Positions 17,865-25,598 of a DNA stretch of 64,000 bases are shown here, in pieces (position 1 is the stretch's first letter; each line of letters begins with the position of its first letter). The notes beneath the pieces are model-generated. The model searched no databases. It saw only the letters and a list, made by a program, of their open reading frames with translations, and had not been told where the DNA came from. Origin of the DNA: Flavobacteriales bacterium UBA7666 (lineage in GTDB: Bacteria > Bacteroidota > Bacteroidia > Flavobacteriales_D > Crocinitomicaceae); NCBI GenBank assembly GCA_002483265.1, contig DLHO01000021.1, positions 21,781 through 85,780 on the forward strand, written 5' to 3'. The position numbers were made by a program, and so were the translations under genes.

Positions 17865-18266
17865 ATGGAAAAGCGATTAAAAATAGTCAGGATCCTTGCT
17901 GTTTGCTTGCTTTTGCTCACAGCGGCAAATGCTTTAGTTGCCGGAATACTGTTTGTTTCGGATCCTTCGGGACAAAAAATGGGGATGTCGACAACGTATC
18001 TGGCAAGTTCCCCATTTTCAACTTACCTGATTCCCGGATGGGTGCTTTTAATTGTCAACGGACTCATGAATGTGTTAGCTGCCGCTGTGTGTATTATCAG
18101 ATCGAAGCACTATCCGCTATTCGTGATCTTACAGGGAATGTTGCTTTCCGGGTGGATCATCATTCAGGTGATTTTGGTTAAAGATCTGAATGTTCTTCAT
18201 TATTCCATGTTTTCAATTGGTCTGTTATTGACCGGTTGCGGTATCATTCTGCTAAAAACACCATAA
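17865..18266 (+). CDS. Four-helix membrane protein of unknown function
   Basis: 133 residues with hydrophobic helices at about 8-30, 52-76, 82-103 and 110-130. GWVLLIVNGLMNVLAAAVCI is typical of small integral membrane proteins. No family was recognised. It is followed 12 nt later by a second small membrane protein on the same strand, so the two probably form a bicistronic unit rather than belonging to the paa cluster. Confidence 0.75.
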   Translation: MEKRLKIVRILAVCLLLLTAANALVAGILFVSDPSGQKMGMSTTYLASSPFSTYLIPGWVLLIVNGLMNVLAAAVCIIRSKHYPLFVILQGMLLSGWIIIQVILVKDLNVLHYSMFSIGLLLTGCGIILLKTP

Positions 18267-18278
18267 AAATAAGAACCA

Positions 18279-18593
18279 ATGAAAACCGTATTGATAATCC
18301 TTTTGATCCTGCATGGCGCGATACATGTGATGGGTTTTGTGAAAGCATTTAACATTCTTCCTGTAAAACAGTTGACCCAATCCATTTCGAAACCTTTCGG
18401 AATCCTGTGGTTGACGGCATGCTTACTTTGCTTCACTTCTGCACTGTTGATGCTTATAAAATTCAGTGAGTGGTGGGTAGTGGGGCTGACCGCAATTTTG
18501 GTATCCCAAATCCTGGTTATCCGATTCTGGAAGGATGCAAAATTCGGAACCATTGCAAATGCAGTCATTGCAGCAATTTTATTCATGATTTAG
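18279..18593 (+). CDS. Three-helix membrane protein of unknown function
   Basis: 104 residues, mostly hydrophobic. It starts MKTVLIILLILHGAIHVMGFVKAF, where the HGxxHxxGF pattern could place His residues at the membrane edge. Further helices lie at about 38-58 and 66-82. It lies 12 nt after the preceding membrane protein gene and is followed by a clear terminator. The function is unknown. Confidence 0.75.
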   Translation: MKTVLIILLILHGAIHVMGFVKAFNILPVKQLTQSISKPFGILWLTACLLCFTSALLMLIKFSEWWVVGLTAILVSQILVIRFWKDAKFGTIANAVIAAILFMI

Positions 18594-18668
18594 AACACCG
18601 TTCTGATTTCATCCGGTTTACCAAATCTTCAAACCGGTTCCATTTCCGTTCGCTCTTTCTCCACCTTC

Positions 18669-18705
18669 GCCCTACGTAGCTCAGAAGAGCGAAATAGGGC
18701 TTTTT
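18669..18705 (+). terminator. Terminator after the two membrane protein genes
   Basis: Nested stem GCCCTA..GCTC agaa GAGC..TAGGGC followed by TTTTT. Confidence 0.8.
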
Positions 18706-18918
18706 CCTCATTCTGTTTCTCCTTTTCCCTCAAGCTGGCGCGAGTACCTGTCCCGACACTTCGGGATCAGACTCGTGCTATACCACTACATTACTTAACA
18801 ACAAATCCTTCTGCGTTCTCTTGACCTATAGCGACTTATCAGCGTAGTCGTTGACAAAGGAAACGTACTACTGTTGGAAGTCTGCTATATGGTCATTCTG
18901 TGATTGCATCGTATTTCA

Positions 18919-18967
18919 TTTTTTTTTACTAGTATTGAACCAATAACGCAACGATACACTATTCGCT
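18919..18967 (+). repeat. Shared upstream element, copy 2
   Basis: T-run, TAGTATTGA, ATAAC and ACTATTCGCT in the same order and near-identical spacing as at 13934-13980. It ends 14 nt before the ATG at 18982. Confidence 0.5.
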
Positions 18968-18981
18968 GAAAACAAAATACT

Positions 18982-19599
18982 ATGAGTCTCACTATCACAG
19001 CATTTTCCTCCTTGGTTACCATCGGGAAAACCATTATCGACACCATTAAAAGCGCAAAAGACCTCTTCACAAATGATAAGAGTCAAAGCTCCGTTGATGC
19101 GGAAGCTCATCTGGACAATTTGACGAAAAGCTTTGCAGTTTATCAGCAACGGGTGGAACTATTAGCCGACCAACTATTCCAGTGCGAAACATTATCGCGC
19201 TTCATACCCACATGGCTTTTGCATCACGACAAGTTCAATTACATCTCCACAACTCCAACAAAAGACGAACTGGGAATGCTGGACATCGAATTAAGACGCT
19301 TCATAGCAGATAGTATCCAGGATCATTTCTCGTCTGCCTTTTTCAGAACCAGCTACAACAAACTGCCTGAAATTGAGCTCATGATCACAAACTTCCGTGA
19401 CCGGATCAATGAACTGGACCGCGATCTAAGCGCCATTCCCCAGGGGCACTTGCAGATGTTGGAAATTTCGTGGAACACCACACTCAAAGCAGATCTGTTC
19501 AGACTCCGCCGTGATGCCGGGGAAATCGAACGTAAAGCCAATGAAGTCTTTGAAAAAGTAGTGAATGAATTGCGGGAAGTGGCTTCGTTGGGGAATTAA
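18982..19599 (+). CDS. Helical soluble protein of unknown function
   Basis: 205 residues, almost wholly alpha-helical by composition. An amphipathic N-terminal helix (MSLTITAFSSLVTIGKTIID) leads into coiled-coil-like stretches and ends in FRLRRDAGEIERKANEVFEKVVNEL. No signal peptide is obvious and no family was recognised. The gene is preceded by a repeat element shared with another accessory gene and followed 104 nt later by a very small membrane protein gene. Confidence 0.65.
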   Translation: MSLTITAFSSLVTIGKTIIDTIKSAKDLFTNDKSQSSVDAEAHLDNLTKSFAVYQQRVELLADQLFQCETLSRFIPTWLLHHDKFNYISTTPTKDELGMLDIELRRFIADSIQDHFSSAFFRTSYNKLPEIELMITNFRDRINELDRDLSAIPQGHLQMLEISWNTTLKADLFRLRRDAGEIERKANEVFEKVVNELREVASLGN

Positions 19600-19703
19600 G
19601 ATTCGATTTTACAGGTTAAGGCAACTCTTTAATTTATTATTCGTTTAAAGAGCGAAGATCGACTACTACGATTCTCAAAAAGTAAATTTTTAATATCATA
19701 ATC

Positions 19704-19922
19704 ATGTTTAAACTTAGTTTTCATGAGAATGGGAAATTACAATCTTTTGAATTAAGCTGGAAATTCCTTGCTGGAATTTTGGCTACGATTGGGGTGTTAT
19801 TCTCCGGTCTTCTATCAGCAATAGCTAAAGCATTTCTCATTCTTTCAATTACAATTCAGGGTCTTTTTGCAGACCCTGAGTCGTTTTATGAAATACTATC
19901 GATTAAAAAAAAAGTTGTTTAA
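19704..19922 (+). CDS. Small one- or two-helix membrane protein
   Basis: 72 residues. A charged N-terminus (MFKLSFHENGKLQSFELSW) precedes a long hydrophobic span of about 40 residues (KFLAGILATIGVLFSGLLS and onward), then a short polar tail. The ATG follows a TA-rich spacer. There is no family match. It could be a real small protein encoded with the preceding gene. Support is limited to hydrophobicity and a plausible start. Confidence 0.45.
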   Translation: MFKLSFHENGKLQSFELSWKFLAGILATIGVLFSGLLSAIAKAFLILSITIQGLFADPESFYEILSIKKKVV

Positions 19923-19995
19923 AGTGATCGGTTGTAGAAGCATCTCCAGACTCGTGCTATATCAATACATTACTTTACAACAAATCCTTCTGTGC

Positions 19996-20074
19996 TCCTC
20001 TGTGTCCCTCCTCAGATTATAACTTTTATCAAAGTTATCTTCGTCTTCAATCGCTACCGCGCTTTCTTGTGGGA
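19996..20074 (+). repeat. 79-bp perfect dispersed repeat, copy 1
   Basis: Identical over 79 nt, same orientation, to 45255-45333. It begins TCCTCTGTGTCCCTCC and ends GCTTTCTTGTGGGA. Both copies are intergenic and next to minus-strand gene ends or starts. It belongs to a wider set of shorter degenerate relatives. Confidence 0.85.
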
Positions 20075-20173
20075 AATAAAAAAGATCTCTGTTTTTCTCA
20101 TAATTGTAACCAATCAATACAAATCCATCCCAATAAAACACCTTCTTCAAATCCGCTTTTTAACAACCTGCAG

Positions 20174-20228
20174 GATACTGGGTAGATACTGTATGGATAG
20201 AGCGTAGATAAAGCATAGATAGAGTATG
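20174..20228 (+). repeat. Five tandem 11-bp units (GATA-type)
   Basis: The units are GATACTGGGTA, GATACTGTATG, GATAGAGCGTA, GATAAAGCATA and GATAGAGTATG. Every unit begins GATA and is exactly 11 nt long. Confidence 0.7.
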
Positions 20229-20498
20229 AAAAGGTTAAGGATTTAACAACCGCTTTTACTGACTTTCATCCAATTATTAATTGTTTTTCAGTCTAGTAAG
20301 AAGGTGGTTGAGTCAGCCGCGGTTGACCGAAGTCCTAAAACCCTCCTTTCTCACAACTGTAACCAATTAATTTTCTGCGTACATTTTGAACTATAGCGAC
20401 TGATAAGTCTGCTATGGTTCTGTGTTCCTCCGTGGGAAATAAAAAACAAAGAGCCAGCCCCGAAAGAACTGGCTCTAACAAGATCTTGTTTTAAATAA

Positions 20499-21947
20499 TT
20501 ACAGTGCAAACGCCACCGGCAACACCATCTCGGCATCCACCTTCTTTCCATCTTTCTCTCCGGGAATCCAATTCGGCATAGAAGAAATCACGCGCAGTGC
20601 CTCTGCATCGATTTCTTTGCTAACACCTCTTTTGATAGCTGCCTTCGTTACCTTTCCGTCCTTTGCAACAACGAATGATACGTAAACCTTCCCCGTTGTA
20701 TTTGCTTTCGCAGCAGCTTCCGGATAACGGATGTTATTGACCATATACTTGGTCATAGCTGCAGTTCCTCCGGGATATTCCGGCATTTTTTCAGCCTCTT
20801 GTTCCAGCATCACACTTTTGGTATCCAAAGTCCGCGATTTCGTTGATATTTCCGGCATCTCTTCAACAGGAGCAGTTTCATCTGTCGTCTCCATTGGAAT
20901 CATGAAATAGATGTCTTTTTCAGTTGACCCAATGGATTTTTTGTCCGCTTTATCCGTCATTGATTCAGGTGCAGCATTTGAAACACTGTTTTCAGGTACT
21001 GCAACCGTTCCTTTCGCATCTTCGCGACTTTTATTGGTAGTGTTTTCCTGCGCTCCGCGCTTGCTGTTTGTACGACTGTTTTCAGGAGTCTGATCTCTTG
21101 ATTCTGTAAATGAGATCAGGGTCAGTCCGCCGGCAATCACTGGCAGGGCAAGAGCTGCGATTAATACTTTTTTTGAGTTTTTTTTCATGATTTTAATGCG
21201 TTTAATCAGTGTGAGCTTTGTCATAAACTGATTGGTGAATAAATATGTTGAAGAACTAGTTCCAAGGGAATACGCCAGCAGAAATTCCATATAGCCGACG
21301 CGGTATTTGTTGTACATGATCCTGTCCACTTCAAATTCGTGGATGTGGACCAATTCTTTTTTCATGAGCAGAAATGCCGGATTGAACCACGAAAGACAAT
21401 GTGTCGCTTCGATGAACAACCGATCTGCCGAATGCAATTTCTGTGCATGGATCTTTTCATGCTGGAAAATGATTTCACGGTCATATTCCGAAAGTCCGGC
21501 AGGTAATTGAATGAAGTGAAAGAAAGAGGCAGGAGCTTCATTCGGTAATTCCACCAGCGTGAAACCATCTTCTTTGCTTCGTTTTGCGCTAAGGAATACC
21601 TTGAACACTTTGTAAATAGTGAAAATTGTCCAGATAGAAAGGATTGCAACGCCAAGCCAGTAACCGATTTCCAATAAAGACGAATAATCAAAACCACTTG
21701 GAACTGCTGCTTTTTTCGGAGAAATGGTCACCGTTTCCATTTCAAAAACCGGAATGTGATAACTCCACGCTGATTCCGAAACGCTTGCATGTTTCATCCA
21801 AACCGCAAGAGCAGATAATACCGGAATTGAAAGCAAAGAAAAGCGCTGCCACCCGAAAGAAAGATACCGTTGTATCAACTTAAAAACGCAGAACAACAAC
21901 GTGATCAAAACGTTTACTTCAAAAATAATCCACAAGTAATTAGCCAT
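20499..21947 (-). CDS. BlaR1/M56-family membrane metalloprotease with C-terminal TonB domain
   Basis: 482 residues from the ATG at 21947, which overlaps the end of the BlaI gene by 8 nt. The longer frame starts inside blaI and is rejected. Membrane helices are at about 5-25, 36-50 and 95-115. The M56 zinc-peptidase motif HEKIH is at 163-167, followed by AFLLMKKELVHIHEFEVD. A further hydrophobic helix lies around 255-275, then a Thr/Glu/Lys-rich linker. The last ~85 residues are a TonB_C domain (YPGGTAAMTKYMVNNIRYPEAA onward). Such proteins sense a signal and relieve BlaI repression; TonB-tailed M56 proteins are common in Bacteroidota. The penicillin-binding sensor domain of true BlaR1 is absent. 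Confidence 0.9.
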   Translation of the reverse strand: MANYLWIIFEVNVLITLLFCVFKLIQRYLSFGWQRFSLLSIPVLSALAVWMKHASVSESAWSYHIPVFEMETVTISPKKAAVPSGFDYSSLLEIGYWLGVAILSIWTIFTIYKVFKVFLSAKRSKEDGFTLVELPNEAPASFFHFIQLPAGLSEYDREIIFQHEKIHAQKLHSADRLFIEATHCLSWFNPAFLLMKKELVHIHEFEVDRIMYNKYRVGYMEFLLAYSLGTSSSTYLFTNQFMTKLTLIKRIKIMKKNSKKVLIAALALPVIAGGLTLISFTESRDQTPENSRTNSKRGAQENTTNKSREDAKGTVAVPENSVSNAAPESMTDKADKKSIGSTEKDIYFMIPMETTDETAPVEEMPEISTKSRTLDTKSVMLEQEAEKMPEYPGGTAAMTKYMVNNIRYPEAAAKANTTGKVYVSFVVAKDGKVTKAAIKRGVSKEIDAEALRVISSMPNWIPGEKDGKKVDAEMVLPVAFAL

Positions 21948-22308
21948 GGCGTTCTTTTTTAATGATTTCCAGTAATTCATTCACATCCTGGAGATCGAGG
22001 TTGTTTTCTTTTAAGAAGAAGGAAAGCAGTTTCGCATTCGAATTGCCAAAGTAGTTTTCCTTCAGAGACTGAAAGCGCTGAGCAGAATAGGCTTCTTTTG
22101 TAATCATCGGAGAATATTCATTGGATTTCCCATACGTTTTGTATTCCACGAAACCCTTTTGTACCAATACACGAATTACTGTCAATACCGTATTGTATGC
22201 CGGTCTTGGTTCTTCCAACTGCTCATGAATGTCTTTTGCAAATCCTTTTCCGATAGACCAAATGGCCTGCATGATCTGTTCTTCTGCGCGTGTCAATTCC
22301 TTTTTCAT
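21940..22308 (-). CDS. BlaI/MecI/CopY-family transcriptional repressor
   Basis: 122 residues: winged helix (LTRAEEQIMQAIWSIGKGFAKDIHEQL, then PAYNTVLTVIRVLVQKGFVEYKTYG) and a C-terminal helical dimerisation part. It is translationally coupled to the M56/TonB gene. A 26-bp dyad upstream fits a MecI/BlaI-type operator, so autoregulation with release by cleavage is likely (inference from the family). Confidence 0.93.
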   Translation of the reverse strand: MKKELTRAEEQIMQAIWSIGKGFAKDIHEQLEEPRPAYNTVLTVIRVLVQKGFVEYKTYGKSNEYSPMITKEAYSAQRFQSLKENYFGNSNAKLLSFFLKENNLDLQDVNELLEIIKKERHG

Positions 22309-22339
22309 AAGGCAATGATATAATTACTTTTTTAATTAG

Positions 22340-22365
22340 ACAACTATATTTATAAATATAAATGT
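22340..22365. promoter_or_regulatory. 26-bp dyad operator between blaI-like and Crp-like genes
   Basis: ACA-N2-TATATTTATAAATATA-N2-TGT. The inner 16 bp are a perfect palindrome and the outer ACA/TGT pair is symmetrical, like the TACA/TGTA ends of MecI/BlaI operators. It sits 32 nt upstream of the blaI-like start and 40 nt upstream of the divergent Crp-like gene, so it could control both. Confidence 0.6.
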
Positions 22366-22404
22366 AATAAATTTTGAAAAGCCTTATATTTCGGGGTTTT
22401 TGTA

Positions 22405-22995
22405 ATGAAAAAAAATAGAATGAACGAATTGGAACGAAATATTGCCGCACTTTTTGAAGTCAAGTCAGACGATTTGAAGACGATCAGCTCGTATTTTCGT
22501 CCCGTTCAAATCAATAAAGGAGAATATTTCTTCAAAGAACATGGGTATTCCAATCAACTGGGTTTTGTAAAATCAGGTTTGATGCGTGAGTGGGTGGATC
22601 TTCCCGATAAAGAAATCACCAAATGGATCGCAACTCCGGGTTATTTCATTACCGATCTAAATAGTTTTTTATTTGATAAACCTGCTGGTTCAACGCTTCA
22701 GGCATTGACAGACTGCGAATTGTATGTAATTAGCAAAGACGATTACCGGAATATGGGGAAATCCATCCCCACATGGAATACCGTTGAAAAATTGTTCATG
22801 GCGAAATGCTTTGCTACTATGAGCGACCGGATTCTGGCATTTATTTCCATGACAGCCGAAGAGCGCTACCACCAATTGTGGAATTCGAATAAAGAACTAT
22901 TCAACCAGGTTCCGTTGCAGTATTTGGCTTCCATGCTGGGAATGACTCCGGAAACCTTCAGCAGACTCCGAAAAAAACTTGCTTCCATTTCTTGA
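22405..22995 (+). CDS. Crp/Fnr-family transcriptional regulator
   Basis: 196 residues. The N-terminal cyclic-nucleotide-binding-like beta-barrel (YFRPVQINKGEYFFKEHGYSNQLGFVKSGLMRE) leads to a long dimer helix and a C-terminal helix-turn-helix (VPLQYLASMLGMTPETFSRLRKKLAS). The residues needed to bind cAMP are not conserved, as usual for Bacteroidota members. It is divergent from the BlaI-like gene, sharing the 26-bp dyad. A SRPBCC gene follows 69 nt downstream. Confidence 0.9.
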   Translation: MKKNRMNELERNIAALFEVKSDDLKTISSYFRPVQINKGEYFFKEHGYSNQLGFVKSGLMREWVDLPDKEITKWIATPGYFITDLNSFLFDKPAGSTLQALTDCELYVISKDDYRNMGKSIPTWNTVEKLFMAKCFATMSDRILAFISMTAEERYHQLWNSNKELFNQVPLQYLASMLGMTPETFSRLRKKLASIS

Positions 22996-23064
22996 TATTT
23001 GTCAAGAGCACCTTCCTCACTTTCATCGAACTTTGTTTCATCAAACAATCAAAATTCAAATCAG

Positions 23065-23499
23065 ATGAAAAAGGAAATTAAAACGGAGATAACCATTCAG
23101 GCAAACCCGGAACGTATTTGGGAAGTGTTGACCAATTTTGAAAACTATTCAAACTGGAATCCCTTTATTAAATCCATACAAGGAACCGTGCAAGTAGGAG
23201 AGAAGATCGTAGTTCGTTTGGAACCTCCCGGAGCAAAAGGAATGACTTTCAAACCACAAGTGTTGGCTTTTGAGAAGAACAAGGAATTCAAATGGATTGG
23301 GCATTTGCTCTTTCCCGGATTATTTGACGGCGAACACCGCTTCGAACTGATCGACAATGGAAATGGCACAACGACTTTCATTCATGCCGAACGGTTCAAA
23401 GGAATCTTGGTTCGCATGCTTTCAAAAATGCTGGATGGAAGTACATTGAATGGTTTTCGGGCAATGAATGAGCGATTGAAGATAGAAGTAGAGAAGTGA
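23065..23499 (+). CDS. SRPBCC (START/polyketide cyclase-like) domain protein
   Basis: 144 residues from ATG 23065; upstream in-frame codons lack domain sequence. ITIQANPERIWEVLTNFENYSNWNPFIKSIQG is a typical SRPBCC opening, and TTFIHAERFKGILVRML and the long final helix (NGFRAMNERLKIEVEK) complete the ligand-binding helix-grip fold. The ligand is unknown. It is probably transcribed with the Crp-like regulator. Confidence 0.85.
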   Translation: MKKEIKTEITIQANPERIWEVLTNFENYSNWNPFIKSIQGTVQVGEKIVVRLEPPGAKGMTFKPQVLAFEKNKEFKWIGHLLFPGLFDGEHRFELIDNGNGTTTFIHAERFKGILVRMLSKMLDGSTLNGFRAMNERLKIEVEK

Positions 23500-23583
23500 G
23501 GTTTGTTTTGAAATAACCAATCGGGAAACAAATGCTATCTGATTTATCGATAAATTAGTATGGTTAATTAATAAATCGAGCAG

Positions 23584-24609
23584 ATGATAAAAATGGCTCC
23601 TGACAAGCAATTTAAAGTTTTTACGATTCCTCTTATTTTGCTTCTCTTAGTGTTGGTTTATTCGTTTAAAGGAACTTACAAAAAGGAACGTAAAGTTAAA
23701 GAATCAAGTTATAAGTTGATTGACGACTGGCCCAAATTACCTGCGAATTATAAACTCGGGCAAGTAACAGGAATTGATGTCGACAAGGATCAGCACGTTC
23801 TTTTGTTTCATAGAGCTGACAGAGTTTGGACAACTCCTTTTCCGGCTGAATTCATTTCTTCTCCCACAATTTTAGAACTGGATGGTGAGTCCGGTGAAAT
23901 TTTGAAGAGTTGGGGAGAAAACAGCTTTATAATGCCTCACGGATTGACGGTTGACTCGGAAAACAATATCTGGGTAACAGATGTGGCTCTGCATCAGGTG
24001 TTTAAATTTACGCATGATGGCAAATTACTTCTAAAAGTAGGTGAGGCAGGAATTGCGGGGAATGATTCACTTCATTTCGATATGCCGACAGATGTTGCTG
24101 TATGCTCTGACGGATCATTCTATGTTAGTGATGGCTATGGAAACAGCCGGGTGGTAAAGTTTTCTAAAAATGGAAATTATCTGTTTGAATGGGGGAAGAA
24201 GGGAGAAGCGCCTTCAGAATTCAATACTCCACATGCAATTGATCTGGATAAAAAAGGAAATGTATATGTCGCTGACAGAGAGAATAACCGAATTCAAAAA
24301 TTTGAACCGAACGGAAATTTTATCAGTGAATGGAAAAACACAGAAGCTAAACAATTGTATTCGCTAACGATTGACAAAGAAAAAAGTAAATTATTTGCCA
24401 TTGACTATTTATTTACCTCACAGGAAATAAAAGGCTCCGATATCTTATTGTTCGAATCTCACTTTAAATCAAACAAACGGGTGGGGAGAAGCGGCGGCTA
24501 TACAGGCCACGTTTGTCGTTATCATGATATTGCAGTTGATAAAAAAGGAAATCTGTATGTAGGTGATATACTTGGAAATACGATTCAGAAGTTTTCCGGG
24601 AAGCACTAA
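23584..24609 (+). CDS. NHL-repeat propeller, peptidyl-alpha-hydroxyglycine amidating lyase-like
   Basis: 341 residues. An N-terminal membrane anchor or signal (FTIPLILLLLVLVYSF) precedes a beta-propeller with at least five NHL repeats (PHGLTVDSENNIWVTDVALHQVFKF, PTDVAVCSDGSFYVSDGYGNSRVVKF, PHAIDLDKKGNVYVADRENNRIQKF). The LGQVTGIDVDKDQHVLLFHRADRVW blade matches the start of PAL enzymes, which release glyoxylate from hydroxyglycine peptides. Bacterial homologues mostly lack proven activity, so the lyase call is tentative. No monooxygenase partner (PHM) is nearby. Confidence 0.8.
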   Translation: MIKMAPDKQFKVFTIPLILLLLVLVYSFKGTYKKERKVKESSYKLIDDWPKLPANYKLGQVTGIDVDKDQHVLLFHRADRVWTTPFPAEFISSPTILELDGESGEILKSWGENSFIMPHGLTVDSENNIWVTDVALHQVFKFTHDGKLLLKVGEAGIAGNDSLHFDMPTDVAVCSDGSFYVSDGYGNSRVVKFSKNGNYLFEWGKKGEAPSEFNTPHAIDLDKKGNVYVADRENNRIQKFEPNGNFISEWKNTEAKQLYSLTIDKEKSKLFAIDYLFTSQEIKGSDILLFESHFKSNKRVGRSGGYTGHVCRYHDIAVDKKGNLYVGDILGNTIQKFSGKH

Positions 24610-24652
24610 TTGAAAGAAGAAACAGCGGAATTGGTAATTGACTAACTGAATT

Positions 24653-24684
24653 TTTGTGTAATCGTCATGGTTTCCGTAGTTTTG
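24653..24684 (+). promoter_or_regulatory. Promoter for the T9SS cargo gene
   Basis: TTTG at 24653-24656 and TAGTTTTG at 24677-24684 are separated by 20 nt, an excellent match to the Bacteroidota promoter. The ATG is at 24699, so the leader would be about 10 nt. Confidence 0.7.
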
Positions 24685-24698
24685 AAAAAAACTGACCT

Positions 24699-25529
24699 AT
24701 GAAACAGATCATTACCTACTTATCAGCGATTGTTTTAACTTTTTCGGCTTACGGGCAATCCACATTAGCAGTAAATTGCTACAATTCAGATACGCCTTTC
24801 AACTCCTTTTCAATCGATGATAATGTCATTGAGTATAACCTTTGCGGATTACAACCTTCATTTTACGTAGCAGTGATCGATCCGTCAAATTGTACGGCAT
24901 GGGGAACGAATTACAACGGCGCAAATCCAACACACGCTTTTGGGAATCTGAATGAGGGCACTTGTAGACCACGCGTAGAGTACTTTTTTGTTTTCGATGC
25001 TGGTGATTCGTTGCAGCTTGCAGGCATGTTGAACATGTTACAGCAAATTCCATCCGGACATTCATTGATCATTTATACACCAATTTCATACAGTTACAGT
25101 GTAGTAAATGCAGTGAATTCAAATCTGATTGATGAATTGGAAGACAGATGGGATCCGGCGATAATCCAGGGGAATGATATCATGATCCTATATGGTGAGC
25201 AGGGAAATGCTGGTTCATATGTAGAGGAAATTACTCAAAATGTTGGACAGGTTTCATTTAGTAAAATGATTTGTAACCCACCGTTATCTGTAAACAAGGA
25301 AGTGATCGAAAACAAATTATTTGTGAAGCAGGATGGAACAACTTTTACCCTAAATCCGGATTTACAGATCGACAATCTTCAAATTATCGATGCAATGGGG
25401 AAAGAGGTGCCTTTTGTGAAAACAGAGAATACAATTCAATTGCAAACTGGAATCAGCGCTGGAGTTTACGTGTTTCAAGCTACAGCTTCTGGTAAAATCT
25501 ACAGAAGCCGACAACTGATCTCATTCTAA
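24699..25529 (+). CDS. Secreted protein with type IX secretion (type A) sorting domain
   Basis: 276 residues. Signal peptide MKQIITYLSAIVLTFSAYGQ, then a ~175-residue body with several Cys (NCYN, YNLCG, SNCTAWG, GTCRP, MICNPP) and the segment YFFVFDAGDSLQLAGMLNML. The C-terminal ~75 residues are a type A T9SS signal: NKLFVKQDGTTFTLNPDL, LQIIDAMGKEV, then GISAGVYVFQATASGKIYRSRQLISF. It is therefore exported across the outer membrane by T9SS. The function of the body is unknown. Confidence 0.85.
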   Translation: MKQIITYLSAIVLTFSAYGQSTLAVNCYNSDTPFNSFSIDDNVIEYNLCGLQPSFYVAVIDPSNCTAWGTNYNGANPTHAFGNLNEGTCRPRVEYFFVFDAGDSLQLAGMLNMLQQIPSGHSLIIYTPISYSYSVVNAVNSNLIDELEDRWDPAIIQGNDIMILYGEQGNAGSYVEEITQNVGQVSFSKMICNPPLSVNKEVIENKLFVKQDGTTFTLNPDLQIDNLQIIDAMGKEVPFVKTENTIQLQTGISAGVYVFQATASGKIYRSRQLISF

Positions 25530-25541
25530 TAAAATAGGTTA

Positions 25542-25598
25542 CAATTCGTAATTCGAAAAGGATACTGAGCGAAGTCGAAGTACGTAATTAGGAATTAT
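25542..25598. repeat. AATTCGTAATTCG tract and ACTGAGCGAAGTCGAAGT element
   Basis: Intergenic AATTCGTAATTCG is followed by ACTGAGCGAAGTCGAAGT (25564-25581) and GTAATTAGGAATTA. The 18-mer recurs at 37422, 52924, 55030 and, inverted, at 54949 and 60001. Confidence 0.7.

Larger units (their letters stand above)
18594..18981. other. Repeat-bearing intergenic region, 388 bp
   Basis: Contains a relative of the T-arm-like repeat near 18630-18660, a strong terminator, a TCCCGAcactTCGGGA hairpin near 18752, a segment 'actcgtgctata..actacattactta' shared with 19950-19990, and the T-run/TAGTATTGA element at the right end. No gene was seen. Confidence 0.6.
19923..20498. other. Repeat-rich intergenic region, 576 bp
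   Basis: Contains one copy of a 79-bp perfect repeat (19996-20074), a five-unit 11-bp tandem array (20174-20228) and a decayed 'TTTCCCACGGAGGAACACAGA' type repeat near 20417-20440. Short reading frames across it are repeat-derived, and no gene is supported. Confidence 0.65.

Noticed and set aside
19962..20150. 62-codon minus-strand frame
   Set aside because: Runs through the 79-bp dispersed repeat; the second repeat copy at 45255 does not keep a matching gene.
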